Assembly (NCBI GenBank): GCA_017470245.1
Contig: JAFUEV010000045.1
Location: 1-64,000, forward strand
DNA length: 64,000 bases
Source: a bacterium
Lineage (GTDB): Bacteria > Cyanobacteriota > Vampirovibrionia > Gastranaerophilales > Gastranaerophilaceae
Direction: 5' to 3'
Within the stretch, counting starts at the first letter, position 1. Every line of letters starts with the position of its first letter. The translations under genes and the position numbers were made by a program. The notes beneath the pieces are model-generated. The model was not told the origin of the DNA, made no database searches, and saw nothing but the letters and a program-made list of their open reading frames with translations. Of this stretch, positions 55,807 through 64,000 are shown in pieces.

Positions 55807-57825
55807 TTATATTTCAATATTTTCTTTCCATATTATATTTGAAAGATTAATTTTTATCCATAATATGGTTATTACAGCTATTTTTTTCTTAGGATTAACC
55901 AATACATTGATGATATCTTTTCTGAACTTTGGATGATGTTGTTTATAGTCAATAACAGATTTTACAAAAGAATTAGACCTCATACGTGATATAAAAATAT
56001 TCTCAGTATCAATTTTATCAAAGAACAAATATTTTAACGCATTTATATTATTAATTTTAGGCGCAAACTCTTTGTTTTCTTTACCTGAATAACTATGTAT
56101 AATATTTCCGATTAAATTTGCGGTATTTTCATCCACATTTTCAACTATGTAGTTTAAATACAAATTTACAAAAAATTGATTATCAAAAGAAATACAAGGA
56201 TATTCATTTTTATATTTATTTATTAAAGAAATATAGGCTTTTATACCATTAAGATATTCATTAAATTGCCAGTTATTAAATACATCAATATCAAACTGAT
56301 CAAGGATTGGTTCAACTTTTTCATTTATTTCTTTATATCCTAAAGTTTGACCGTGAGGTGCTCTTGTAAAAAGTTCAACTATATTACCAATTAAAGGTTT
56401 TTTTAGTGAAGAAAAATACTTACTATGTATGTTAACAGGGTGAAACAATGCAGTTGTTGAAAACATATAGTATGAAATTAAGTTTTTATCGTAAAAACTT
56501 CTGACAATTTTAGACATACAATTTTGAGAAAACCCTGAACCATCCAAGTCAACAAAAGCAATATTCTTTTCAATATTTTTAGTAATTTCCTGTTTTAAAT
56601 ATTTTAAAACCAATAGTTTTTTATCACTATTATTTTGCAAAAGGAGTTTAAAAAACTCATCACTATTTATTAATAATTCTCTAAATTTTGCAAGCTTAGT
56701 AGGGCCAAATCCTTTTGTATAATTATGAAATTTAGACGGAAGGATTTTTAAAAAGTCCTTTTTATTCAAATTACAAACACTATCTATTTTTTGATGTGTC
56801 CATAATAATGAGATGACGAATTGTTTTCTTAGTTCAATATCATTAATATCAAAAGTTGTACGCCAAGCCTTTCTTGAACCGTAAAGATATTCTGTCGTAA
56901 TTTGAGGATAATCATCTTTTATTATAATATCTGCAATTTCTTTTAATATATACCCATCACGTGCTATAAAATAAAGGCAATTAATATTGTTCTTATCAGA
57001 CTGTTCAAGAACCCATTTTATATACGGATAAAAGAAAACACCTGCGAGTGATACACCTAATTGAAATTTTTCATTTCTATTTTTACTTAACAATCTGACA
57101 TTTTTTGCACAGCCTATTGTTAATTGAACAAATACATTGTTTGCATATTTATCTAATGCATATTTTTCGTATTCTTTAAACTCAACATAATTATATAATT
57201 GAGTATTAATACCAAATTTTAAAGGAACATCATAATCAGATTTTATATTATCTCCTATATGAAGCCAGTTAGAATATTCAACTTTTTCTATACTATGAAC
57301 ATACTCATAAATTCCGCCCTTTGACTTCATATACCCGACTGATGAAGAAAGATAAATTTTTATATTTTCAAATACTTTACTAAATGAACATAAAACACCT
57401 TTTATGACAGAATATGGCAAATACATATCAGATATTAAAACAACACGTTTACCTTCATTAACTAATTTTTCAATCTTTTCAATATTCTCATTAATCGGAA
57501 TGAGATTTTTTATTTCTATCTCTGTTTCCAACTCTTTTAAAATATCAGCTATTTGAATAGGTAAATTATAATTAAGAGAAAATCTGTTATATATTTCTTC
57601 AATGGTAATATCGGACGGAATAAGTTCGGTTTCATTGATTTGGCGCAATTGTAATTCTGAATTTATTCTGTACTCAAAAAAGTTTTCTTTAATATCATCC
57701 GGAATATTATTATATTTATTATCAGTATTAATTATATGCTTAATAATTGCAAAAATACCTTTAGGAGTTGCAACTTTACGGGTTATAAGCGTATCAAAAA
57801 TGTCAAATGAATATAGTTCAATCAT
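55807..57825 (-). CDS. HAD-superfamily hydrolase of the polysaccharide-locus type
   Basis: The 672-residue protein has an N-terminal HAD domain: nucleophile motif YSFDIFDTLITRK (D8), motif II VVLISDMYLP, and motif IV WLHIGDNIKSDYDVP. A second, less conserved domain follows from about 230 (GVFFYPYIKWVLEQ, CLYFIARDGYILKEI, LYGSRKAW). It resembles the large HAD-type proteins seen beside glycosyltransferases (COG5610-like). The substrate is unknown. GGA sits 8 nt before the ATG. It starts the TagB/F-like gene's neighbour block (the latter ends 5 bp before it). Confidence 0.78.
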   Translation of the reverse strand: MIELYSFDIFDTLITRKVATPKGIFAIIKHIINTDNKYNNIPDDIKENFFEYRINSELQLRQINETELIPSDITIEEIYNRFSLNYNLPIQIADILKELETEIEIKNLIPINENIEKIEKLVNEGKRVVLISDMYLPYSVIKGVLCSFSKVFENIKIYLSSSVGYMKSKGGIYEYVHSIEKVEYSNWLHIGDNIKSDYDVPLKFGINTQLYNYVEFKEYEKYALDKYANNVFVQLTIGCAKNVRLLSKNRNEKFQLGVSLAGVFFYPYIKWVLEQSDKNNINCLYFIARDGYILKEIADIIIKDDYPQITTEYLYGSRKAWRTTFDINDIELRKQFVISLLWTHQKIDSVCNLNKKDFLKILPSKFHNYTKGFGPTKLAKFRELLINSDEFFKLLLQNNSDKKLLVLKYLKQEITKNIEKNIAFVDLDGSGFSQNCMSKIVRSFYDKNLISYYMFSTTALFHPVNIHSKYFSSLKKPLIGNIVELFTRAPHGQTLGYKEINEKVEPILDQFDIDVFNNWQFNEYLNGIKAYISLINKYKNEYPCISFDNQFFVNLYLNYIVENVDENTANLIGNIIHSYSGKENKEFAPKINNINALKYLFFDKIDTENIFISRMRSNSFVKSVIDYKQHHPKFRKDIINVLVNPKKKIAVITILWIKINLSNIIWKENIEI

Positions 57826-57830
57826 ACTTC

Positions 57831-59087
57831 TTATCCGTTCATAACCTTTAATATAAATTCAACTATTCGCTTACAACAATTTATATCATTTTCGTGCCCC
57901 ATTGATAATAAAAACTTATCACAATTAACTTTAAAATCATAAATGTTCAAATTTAAAATTTGTTGTGTTAATTCTCCGTTATCGGTTGATACGGGTGAAG
58001 GTAATGTTGAAAGCGGGTAATAAAATCCGTTTTCATATTTATCAATATCAGTAGCATATATAAATGAAGGTTTTTTTAATATTGTATATTCAGGAATACA
58101 AGAGCTGTAATCACTTATTAACATATCAGAAGCAACCAATAATTCCTGCATATCGGGATATGCAGAAACATTAATAACTTCATTAATATCATATAAAGCA
58201 TTAAATATTTCTTTAGGCATTAAATAATGAGGTCGAATTAATACAGACCAATCACAATTATATTTTTGTCTTAAAGTCTTTTTAAGCAATCTGATATCAA
58301 TATTATAACAGTCACAACGCTTATCCGTTCTCCACGTTGGAGCATAAAGTAAGATTTTATTTTCAGAAGGAATATTATAATATGATTTTATTTTATCAAT
58401 GAAATCAATTTGATTTTCATAGAAAATAACATCTCTGGCTTTTCCTAACTTAACAACATTACCATAGCCCCAAAATGCCGATTTATAAAAAACTTCTTCA
58501 AATTTACTGTCTGCAATAAAATAATCAGTATTTGCAGCTACAATTTTTTGCCATTTTGCCCAGCCAAGAGATTCATAAGCCTTGTTATTTTTAACATCAT
58601 TACTTTCACGTTTTATACCCATAGAACCATGCCAGGTTTGAATACAAACAGTTTCTTTATTCTTTAACAAGCCTTTTTTATACAATAGGAAAGGATTTGC
58701 ATTAATAACCCAAACCTTGGCTGTCATCATTTCAAATAAAGCTTTTAAAGAAAGATACTTTACTATTCTGAAACGTTTGGGAATAAGAGTTCTATCTGTT
58801 CCCATATTTCTAATCCAAACAAAATCCAGTTTTTTATTGTCTGATTTTAAAAACTCATTCGCAATATACTTTGGATTATCAGCATATTGCCAATTAGTAA
58901 GATTGATAAATACTATTTTATTTTTCTTTACTTTAAAAAACAAATGAATAAAATAACAGAAAATATGCTCTAAAATATATTTAGGTTCACTTTTCGGACG
59001 ATTAAACTTAAAATTTATCCCCAAAACAGAAATAAAAACTTTTTCATCAATATTATCAATAGAAAAAATATATTTTAATATTTTCAT
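57831..59087 (-). CDS. CDP-glycerol glycerophosphotransferase-like (TagB/TagF family) transferase
   Basis: The 418-residue protein has a PF04464-type domain: NLTNWQYADNPKYI, TWHGSMGIKR, LLYAPTWR, LIRPHY and LISDYSSCIPEY. This set moves phosphopolyol (glycerol or ribitol phosphate) units, or related groups, onto surface polymers. The N-terminus (KVFISVLGINFKFNRPK) matches the C-terminal tail of the broken GT2. No clear SD. It is the 5' gene of the minus-strand block 57831-52989. Confidence 0.85.
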   Translation of the reverse strand: MKILKYIFSIDNIDEKVFISVLGINFKFNRPKSEPKYILEHIFCYFIHLFFKVKKNKIVFINLTNWQYADNPKYIANEFLKSDNKKLDFVWIRNMGTDRTLIPKRFRIVKYLSLKALFEMMTAKVWVINANPFLLYKKGLLKNKETVCIQTWHGSMGIKRESNDVKNNKAYESLGWAKWQKIVAANTDYFIADSKFEEVFYKSAFWGYGNVVKLGKARDVIFYENQIDFIDKIKSYYNIPSENKILLYAPTWRTDKRCDCYNIDIRLLKKTLRQKYNCDWSVLIRPHYLMPKEIFNALYDINEVINVSAYPDMQELLVASDMLISDYSSCIPEYTILKKPSFIYATDIDKYENGFYYPLSTLPSPVSTDNGELTQQILNLNIYDFKVNCDKFLLSMGHENDINCCKRIVEFILKVMNG

Positions 59088-59213
59088 TATTCTAAACTTT
59101 TAAACCAAAATAACTTTAATTATACAATTAAAAGTGTTCAATGCAATTATTATTACAATGATTGTTTAAATATCTTAAATTATGATAGAATTTCTAAAGA
59201 TTAGGGTTGATAG

Positions 59214-60269
59214 ATGGAATTTTTAAAAAATTATATAAAATCAATGCGATTATATTATGCATTTGTAACATTAACCTGCGGTTGGGCAGGTGTTGCAGCA
59301 TTCCAGTACAAAAGTACATACGGTAATAATATTTTAGAGTCTTATTCGACTGAATTTTATAATACTATTCCTTTTTTAATAGACAAAATTATTGTTTTAA
59401 CAATAATGTTCGTTGGTTGGGGTGTTAATCAAATTGTAAACGATTATATGGGATTAAAAGAGGACAGAATAAATGCCCCTGAGCGTCCGATGGTTACTGG
59501 AAAATTAAAACCAATTCCGGCATTATCCGTTAGTTTATTTGTTATTTTAATTGCAGTTGTATGGTCAATATATAAAAATCCGGTAAGTTTAATTCCTCTT
59601 TTAGGTGGAGTAATAATGAATATGATATATTCCGTTGCTAAAGGATACGGGATATTAGGAAATATAACTTTTGGTTTAAGTATTTCAAGTTGTATGGTAT
59701 ATTCATATACTGTTTTGGGCGGGAATTTAAAAGATTTTTTTACAGATAATTATACATTATTTCCATGGATATATGTTGTTATATTCAATATGATTATGAC
59801 TTATTACACCTATTTTAAGGACTATAATGGAGATAAAGCATCAAATAAGAATACTTTAGTTGTGAAATTAGGTTTAAAAAGAGCCTCTTTCCTCGGATTA
59901 TTTTTATCGGCAATACCTATTATAATGTTTGCCAGTTCTAAACTTTTAGGTGATTTTGTTAATGCTTATCCGTCAATTCAGGTTAAATATTATATAATAT
60001 CATACCTTATCGCAGGACTTTTATTTATCTATACAGGTTTCTTATACTACAAGACAAATACGGGAGACAAAACTTATTTTAATTTAAAATATAATTTTGC
60101 GGCTTTAAGTGCTTGTCAGGCGGCAATTGTTTCTTTCTATTGTTCAATAGGAAATTTCAATTATGAAAAATCAGCAATATATAATTTAGAAGGATTAATT
60201 CTCACAATAATAAGTGTTATAAGTGTATTAACGATTTTTAAATTGGGGTATAAAAATGCAAAATCATAA
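59214..60269 (+). CDS. UbiA-family prenyltransferase
   Basis: The 351-residue protein has about eight to nine TM helices. The first Asp-rich motif is NDYMGLKED (N76, D77, D84). Compared with NDxxDxxxD the central Asp is Gly (G80). RINAPERPMVTGKL follows. The second motif, YFKDYNGDKAS, has intact DxxxD. UbiA enzymes attach isoprenoid chains to aromatic, glycerol or sugar-like acceptors in the membrane. Neither chain nor acceptor is known here. AGGG lies 7 nt before the ATG, after a TAGAAT -10 candidate. It heads a five-gene operon. Confidence 0.9.
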   Translation: MEFLKNYIKSMRLYYAFVTLTCGWAGVAAFQYKSTYGNNILESYSTEFYNTIPFLIDKIIVLTIMFVGWGVNQIVNDYMGLKEDRINAPERPMVTGKLKPIPALSVSLFVILIAVVWSIYKNPVSLIPLLGGVIMNMIYSVAKGYGILGNITFGLSISSCMVYSYTVLGGNLKDFFTDNYTLFPWIYVVIFNMIMTYYTYFKDYNGDKASNKNTLVVKLGLKRASFLGLFLSAIPIIMFASSKLLGDFVNAYPSIQVKYYIISYLIAGLLFIYTGFLYYKTNTGDKTYFNLKYNFAALSACQAAIVSFYCSIGNFNYEKSAIYNLEGLILTIISVISVLTIFKLGYKNAKS

Positions 60270-61527
60270 TAACGGAAGTTGTTCAATATTTGTTAAAACA
60301 TTTATGTATTTAAAAATCGGATTACACGTAATAATAAAATACAGAAAACATTTTTCACCATCATTTGTCTATCACGCTGCAATACTGTTATTTTCATTTT
60401 GGCACAATAAAATGATTAAACTTGCAAACGGGACATATAAATTACACTTATATATACCGGCATACCCAACAAGAGCTTTTTTTAAGTCTGTAGAAGATAA
60501 ACTTATTGAAAATCCGCCAAGACCGATAACTATAGTTTATTCCGTAACAAAAGCCTGCACTTATAAATGCGGCCATTGCTACCAAAGAAAAGACAAAGGA
60601 GCCGACATTCCTAAAGATTTAATGCTAAAAACAATAAAAGACATAACTGATGCAGGCGTGACTTTTTTAAACATAGAAGGCGGAGATGCCTTTTTAAGAT
60701 TTGATGATTTATGTGCAATTTTAGATAGCATTGATGACAGTGTTGAAGTTTGGATAAATACAACAGGTGCAAATGTTACAAAAGAAAAACTACTTATACT
60801 AAAAGAAAAAGGTTGCTATGGATATATGGTATCACTCCACGGAGACACAAAAGAAAAACATGATTCATTTGTAGGTATAGATGGTGCATTTGAACAAGCA
60901 ATTAATACGTTGAAATTATGTCATGAATTAGGCATTGGAGCTGCAATAAATACAGTTCTTGAACAAGAAAAAATAAATGACGGTTCTTTTATCAGATTAA
61001 TGGATATAGCGAAAGATTTAAAAGTAAATTTTGTTCAACTTATACACCCAAAAAGAGCAGGTTTATGGCTCGGAAATGATAATCTTGCAGACGGTGATAA
61101 AAATACAATAGAATATGTTTTAAAAGCCCATAAATATTATAATAATTCATTCAGAAGTAAATATCCGGCACTACCGGCTCAAGTAGAAGAAGAGCACCCA
61201 AATAAATTCGGATGTACAGCAGGAGGTGTAGACAGATTTTATATAGGTGCCTCAGGAGAAGTTCAACCCTGTGAATTTCTCAATATATCTTTCGGAAATA
61301 TAAAAGAAGAAAGCTTTGCCGTAATTTTTGCAAGAATGAGAGAATATTTTAAAGTTCCATGTCAAGATTGGCTTTGTACAACACAAGCAGGAGCAATATC
61401 AGATTTAATGAAAAAATATAATTTGGACAAAACACCTATTCCTTTTGAATATACACAAGAACTTTTAAAAGAATGGAACAGGGGTGAAAAAACTAAATTA
61501 TATAAAAAACTGGGGTTATATCAATAA
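60256..61527 (+). CDS. Radical SAM/SPASM protein of the UbiA operon
   Basis: The 423-residue protein overlaps ubiA-like by 14 nt. The radical SAM site is CTYKCGHC (C101, C105, C108), with an EGGDAFLRFDDL loop in place of GGEP. The C-terminal SPASM-like region has FGCTAGGVDRFYIG, VQPCEFLNIS, PCQDWLC. The first 90 residues are an unusual hydrophobic/basic region (IGLHVIIKYRKHF, AAILLFSFWHN, LHLYIPAYPT) that may sit on the membrane. Context suggests work on a lipid or quinone-like molecule, but no substrate peptide or known homologue is recognised. Confidence 0.88.
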   Translation: MQNHNNGSCSIFVKTFMYLKIGLHVIIKYRKHFSPSFVYHAAILLFSFWHNKMIKLANGTYKLHLYIPAYPTRAFFKSVEDKLIENPPRPITIVYSVTKACTYKCGHCYQRKDKGADIPKDLMLKTIKDITDAGVTFLNIEGGDAFLRFDDLCAILDSIDDSVEVWINTTGANVTKEKLLILKEKGCYGYMVSLHGDTKEKHDSFVGIDGAFEQAINTLKLCHELGIGAAINTVLEQEKINDGSFIRLMDIAKDLKVNFVQLIHPKRAGLWLGNDNLADGDKNTIEYVLKAHKYYNNSFRSKYPALPAQVEEEHPNKFGCTAGGVDRFYIGASGEVQPCEFLNISFGNIKEESFAVIFARMREYFKVPCQDWLCTTQAGAISDLMKKYNLDKTPIPFEYTQELLKEWNRGEKTKLYKKLGLYQ

Positions 61528-62399
61528 TGACTAATAAAAATGATATTCTTTTAATTAAAAACCCTGTTTCAAGAAGCAGAAAAGGCAAAAAAAATTGGAA
61601 ATACTTTTCAGATTTTGACGGGATTATTACAAAATCAAGAGAAAATGCAATTGATATTGTAAGTTCAACAAATAAGAAAGTAATAGCCGCAGTTGGCGGT
61701 GACGGAACAATAAATCAATGCGTAAACGGCATAATGAACACAGGCGGAGAAAAAATATTATCAGTATTATATTCGGGAACCAGCCCTGATTTTTGCAAAT
61801 TTCACAACATTCCTATTAATCCGAATGAAGCCGTTAAAATACTAAAAGAAGGGAATATAAAAGAAGTAGATGTTTGTTCTTTAACAACAAAAGACAATAA
61901 AAACTACTGGTTTTCTTCAGGAAGTAATATAGGTTTAGGCGTTAAGGTTGCAGGTACATCAAATAAAATAAGATGGCTATTCGGAGACTTTTTAGGTACA
62001 CTCATTGCACTAATATATGCAATAAGTTCATCAAAGCCATTTAATGCAAAAGTTAAAATAAATAATGAGGAAAAAGAATTAAATAATATTTGGCATTTAT
62101 TTGTAATTAAAAATAATCATATAGCATCTGGATTAAAACTAAATGTAAATAATACTGATGATAATGGTATAATTTATGTTGTTTCAATAAAAAATGACAA
62201 CATAAAAAATTTAATAAAAAACATAGTTGCACTATATAAAGGTAATATTAATAAAGAAAATATTGTTGGTTTTGGTAATGAAGTGTATATAGAAACAAAT
62301 CCTAATCAATATATAGAATTTGACGGGGATGCATATTATTCAATAACAACTCCGATAACAATAAAATGTCATAGAAAGGCATTAAAACTAATAAAATGA
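61527..62399 (+). CDS. Diacylglycerol/sphingosine-kinase-family lipid kinase
   Basis: The 290-residue DagK-type protein has the nucleotide loop VGGDGTINQCVNGIM (57-70) and an ILLIKNPVSRSRKGK start, as in YegS/DgkB-type lipid kinases. The family phosphorylates lipid hydroxyls. Its ATG shares a base with the upstream stop (TAATGA), and its end overlaps the next gene by 4 nt. The lipid acceptor is unknown and could be the product of the UbiA step. Confidence 0.9.
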   Translation: MTNKNDILLIKNPVSRSRKGKKNWKYFSDFDGIITKSRENAIDIVSSTNKKVIAAVGGDGTINQCVNGIMNTGGEKILSVLYSGTSPDFCKFHNIPINPNEAVKILKEGNIKEVDVCSLTTKDNKNYWFSSGSNIGLGVKVAGTSNKIRWLFGDFLGTLIALIYAISSSKPFNAKVKINNEEKELNNIWHLFVIKNNHIASGLKLNVNNTDDNGIIYVVSIKNDNIKNLIKNIVALYKGNINKENIVGFGNEVYIETNPNQYIEFDGDAYYSITTPITIKCHRKALKLIK

Positions 62400-63259
62400 A
62401 AGAATATGAAATAATATCAAAGTTATTCCCAAATACAAAAGACTTGTTTCTGTCAGATGCACAAATTGTAGAAATTAACGGTCAGAAATGGGGTATTACT
62501 TGCGATGAATTTTCATTTGAAGAAGATTTATTTACACAAAACCAACCATACACGTTAGGACAAAATTTGGTCAGTGCAACATTAAGTGACTTATATGCAA
62601 CAGGTTGTAAGCCGATTTTTTATGAACATGCGCTTGTTTTTCCCAAAGATAAAAATAATGAATGGTGTGAACAACTGGCACTTGGAATAAAAGATACGTT
62701 AAATAAAGCAAACTGCACTTTGATAGGCGGGGATACAGGGCAATCAAGAAAATTTCGATACACAGGTATTGCTTTAGGAATGCAAATAAAAAATATTTCA
62801 AGAATATTCCCTGACAAAGAACAAAATTTATATATTACAGGACATCTCGGAGATGCAAATGAAGCAATTATAAAGCGCAGACCGACTCCTTTATTTGAGT
62901 TACGTGAAATTCCTGAAAATGCACTTGCTTGCATAGATACAAGCGGAGGTTTTATGGATGCAATATGGTTATTACACGGCATAAATCCTAATTTCAAAAT
63001 AGAAATAGAAAATCCGCCTTGTAAAGACATAGGGTATTTATTTGCAGGAGCCGGTGAATATGAATTGTTATATACTTCCGATAAAGAAGATGAAAAAGCA
63101 ATAAAAATAGGGAAAGTAATACCTAATCAAACAGGAGTATTTCTAAACGGGAAAGACGTAAAATCTGCCCCACCGGACCCAAGAGCTTACCGTTCAATTA
63201 TATCATATATTCTTGCTGTAAAAAGACAAGTAAAGGGATTTTATGAACATAACAGATAG
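62396..63259 (+). CDS. PurM/ThiL-superfamily (AIR synthase-related) protein
   Basis: The 287-residue protein resembles the AIR synthase/ThiL/SelD fold: GGDTGQS in the N-terminal half, IDTSGGFMDAIWLLH where ThiL has DxSDGL, and GAGEYELLYT like the GGEDYELLFT of ThiL. The changed SDGL and GED residues make true ThiL activity uncertain. ATP-dependent phosphoryl chemistry would fit the fold. Coupled to the kinase gene by ATGA and to the OYE gene by a 17-nt overlap. Confidence 0.75.
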   Translation: MKEYEIISKLFPNTKDLFLSDAQIVEINGQKWGITCDEFSFEEDLFTQNQPYTLGQNLVSATLSDLYATGCKPIFYEHALVFPKDKNNEWCEQLALGIKDTLNKANCTLIGGDTGQSRKFRYTGIALGMQIKNISRIFPDKEQNLYITGHLGDANEAIIKRRPTPLFELREIPENALACIDTSGGFMDAIWLLHGINPNFKIEIENPPCKDIGYLFAGAGEYELLYTSDKEDEKAIKIGKVIPNQTGVFLNGKDVKSAPPDPRAYRSIISYILAVKRQVKGFYEHNR

Positions 63260-64000
63260 AATAGTTCGCTCCGCAAGCATAGAAAATATGGCAGATGAAA
63301 ACGGAACAGTTAATATAGATACTTTATCAAGATTATATAAAAATATTTCAGCAAGAATAATAATAACAGGCTTTACCGCAGTTAGTGAAAACGGCAGAGC
63401 CATGCAAAAACTGCAAGCGGGTATATACAATGATACTCAAGAAAATGCTTGGAAAGAACTGGTTGAAAAACTTAAAAAAGAAACACCCGATAAACAACTT
63501 ATTATACAACTTGCACATACGGGAAGGCAAACAACAAGAGCAAATGCAGTCGGTGCATCAAATAAAATATGTACATACTTTAGAAATATAGTAAAACCTT
63601 TAACAACAGAAGAAGCCGAAGCAGTTATAAATGATTTTGCCTATGCAGCATTGAGAGCTCAAAGAGCAGGTTTTGACGGCTGTCAGGTTCATGCAGCACA
63701 CGGATATCTGATACATCAATTTCTATCAAAACATACAAATAACAGAAACGACATATATGAAGACGGAACACTATTTCTTGAAAAAATACTAAAAAAAATC
63801 AGATATGCCTGCGGTGATAATTTTCAAATCTGGATAAAAGTAAGTGCTGAAGATGATACTGGCTGGGATGTTCAAAGTACAATTGAAACTTTAATACGAG
63901 TAGAAAAGTATCTGGATAACATTGAAGTATCATACGGAACAATGGAATATGCTCTAAATATAATAAGAGGTGGATTTCCTGCGGATATAGTATTTAAAGT
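63243..64000 (+). CDS. Old-yellow-enzyme-family NADH:flavin oxidoreductase; 3' end outside window
   Basis: The frame opens at the ATG at 63243 and runs to the edge (252 codons seen). It overlaps the PurM-like gene by 17 nt. RIVRSASIENMADENG, QLAHTGRQT, the active-site GFDGCQVHAAHGYLIHQFLS with His pair, and NNRNDIYEDG are typical of OYE-type FMN barrels that reduce enones or dienoyl chains. The N-terminus is complete. The missing part would hold the end of the barrel and any extra Fe-S/NAD domain. It may reduce a double bond on the operon's product. Confidence 0.9.
   Translation, partial: MNITDRIVRSASIENMADENGTVNIDTLSRLYKNISARIIITGFTAVSENGRAMQKLQAGIYNDTQENAWKELVEKLKKETPDKQLIIQLAHTGRQTTRANAVGASNKICTYFRNIVKPLTTEEAEAVINDFAYAALRAQRAGFDGCQVHAAHGYLIHQFLSKHTNNRNDIYEDGTLFLEKILKKIRYACGDNFQIWIKVSAEDDTGWDVQSTIETLIRVEKYLDNIEVSYGTMEYALNIIRGGFPADIVFK

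Noticed and set aside
62620..63030. Minus-strand ORF of 136 codons
   Set aside because: Antisense of the PurM-like gene, no SD.
62396..63259. Naming the gene thiL
   Set aside because: Key SDGL and GGED residues differ and the context is not thiamine synthesis; only the superfamily is claimed.

Overview
The window comes from a low-GC Gram-negative-type bacterium with an outer membrane: it has a three-POTRA Omp85 protein, a Kdo transferase (WaaA), an RND pump with a TolC-like channel, an AsmA-like protein and a GDP-heptose operon. The three-POTRA Omp85, the lineage-type small proteins with a short N-terminal aromatic motif, and the 'MGYALFAQRK' coiled-coil protein make a gut Gastranaerophilales/Vampirovibrionia (Melainabacteria) genome my best guess. 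That placement is inference from gene content, not from a marker search. Start codons were chosen by Shine-Dalgarno (SD) position or operon overlap.

Layout. 1-4.4 kb: an RND efflux pump (cut by the left edge) and its outer-membrane channel. 4.4-5.9 kb: the C-terminal remnant of a radical SAM gene, then alkD-like and acetyltransferase genes. 5.9-16 kb: a PRTase-like tagged protein, a giant RTX-type protein followed by a glycosyltransferase, an acyl-CoA/ACP ligase, and two more glycosyltransferases. 16-20 kb (minus strand): omp85, tsaE, tsaB and a zinc-ribbon membrane protein, coupled by overlaps, then ribH. 20-23 kb: a coiled-coil protein and a radical SAM / thioredoxin-fold / CcdA locus. 23.7-31.9 kb: alr, a GT-C-like membrane protein, a matrixin-like protease, rnpB, three lineage-type unknown proteins, tRNA-Arg and ribF. 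32-45 kb: a GH13 enzyme, waaA, secA, folP, a YkgJ-like protein, uvrC, a radical SAM/SPASM gene and a DUF815-type ATPase. 45-48 kb: a GDP-D-glycero-alpha-D-manno-heptose operon with a fused HddC-GmhB. 48-52.5 kb: AsmA-like and PerM-like membrane proteins and a small secreted protein. 52.8-59 kb: tRNA-Ser, then a surface-glycan island with an RgpF-like protein, a glycosyltransferase broken by two TAA codons, htpX, a HAD-type protein and a TagB/TagF-like transferase. 59.2-64 kb: a tightly overlapping operon of UbiA, radical SAM/SPASM, lipid kinase, PurM/ThiL-like and OYE-family genes, cut by the right edge.

Themes. Much of the window builds or decorates the cell envelope. Three features look most worth following: (1) a family of otherwise unrelated proteins sharing a short N-terminal hydrophobic-x-Phe-[GNKR]-[SAG] motif; (2) the UbiA/radical SAM/kinase/PurM/OYE operon, which matches no pathway I can name; (3) five housekeeping-type genes with no SD and a -10 box exactly 6 nt before the ATG, which suggests leaderless mRNAs. 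No CRISPR array, insertion sequence or prophage was seen.
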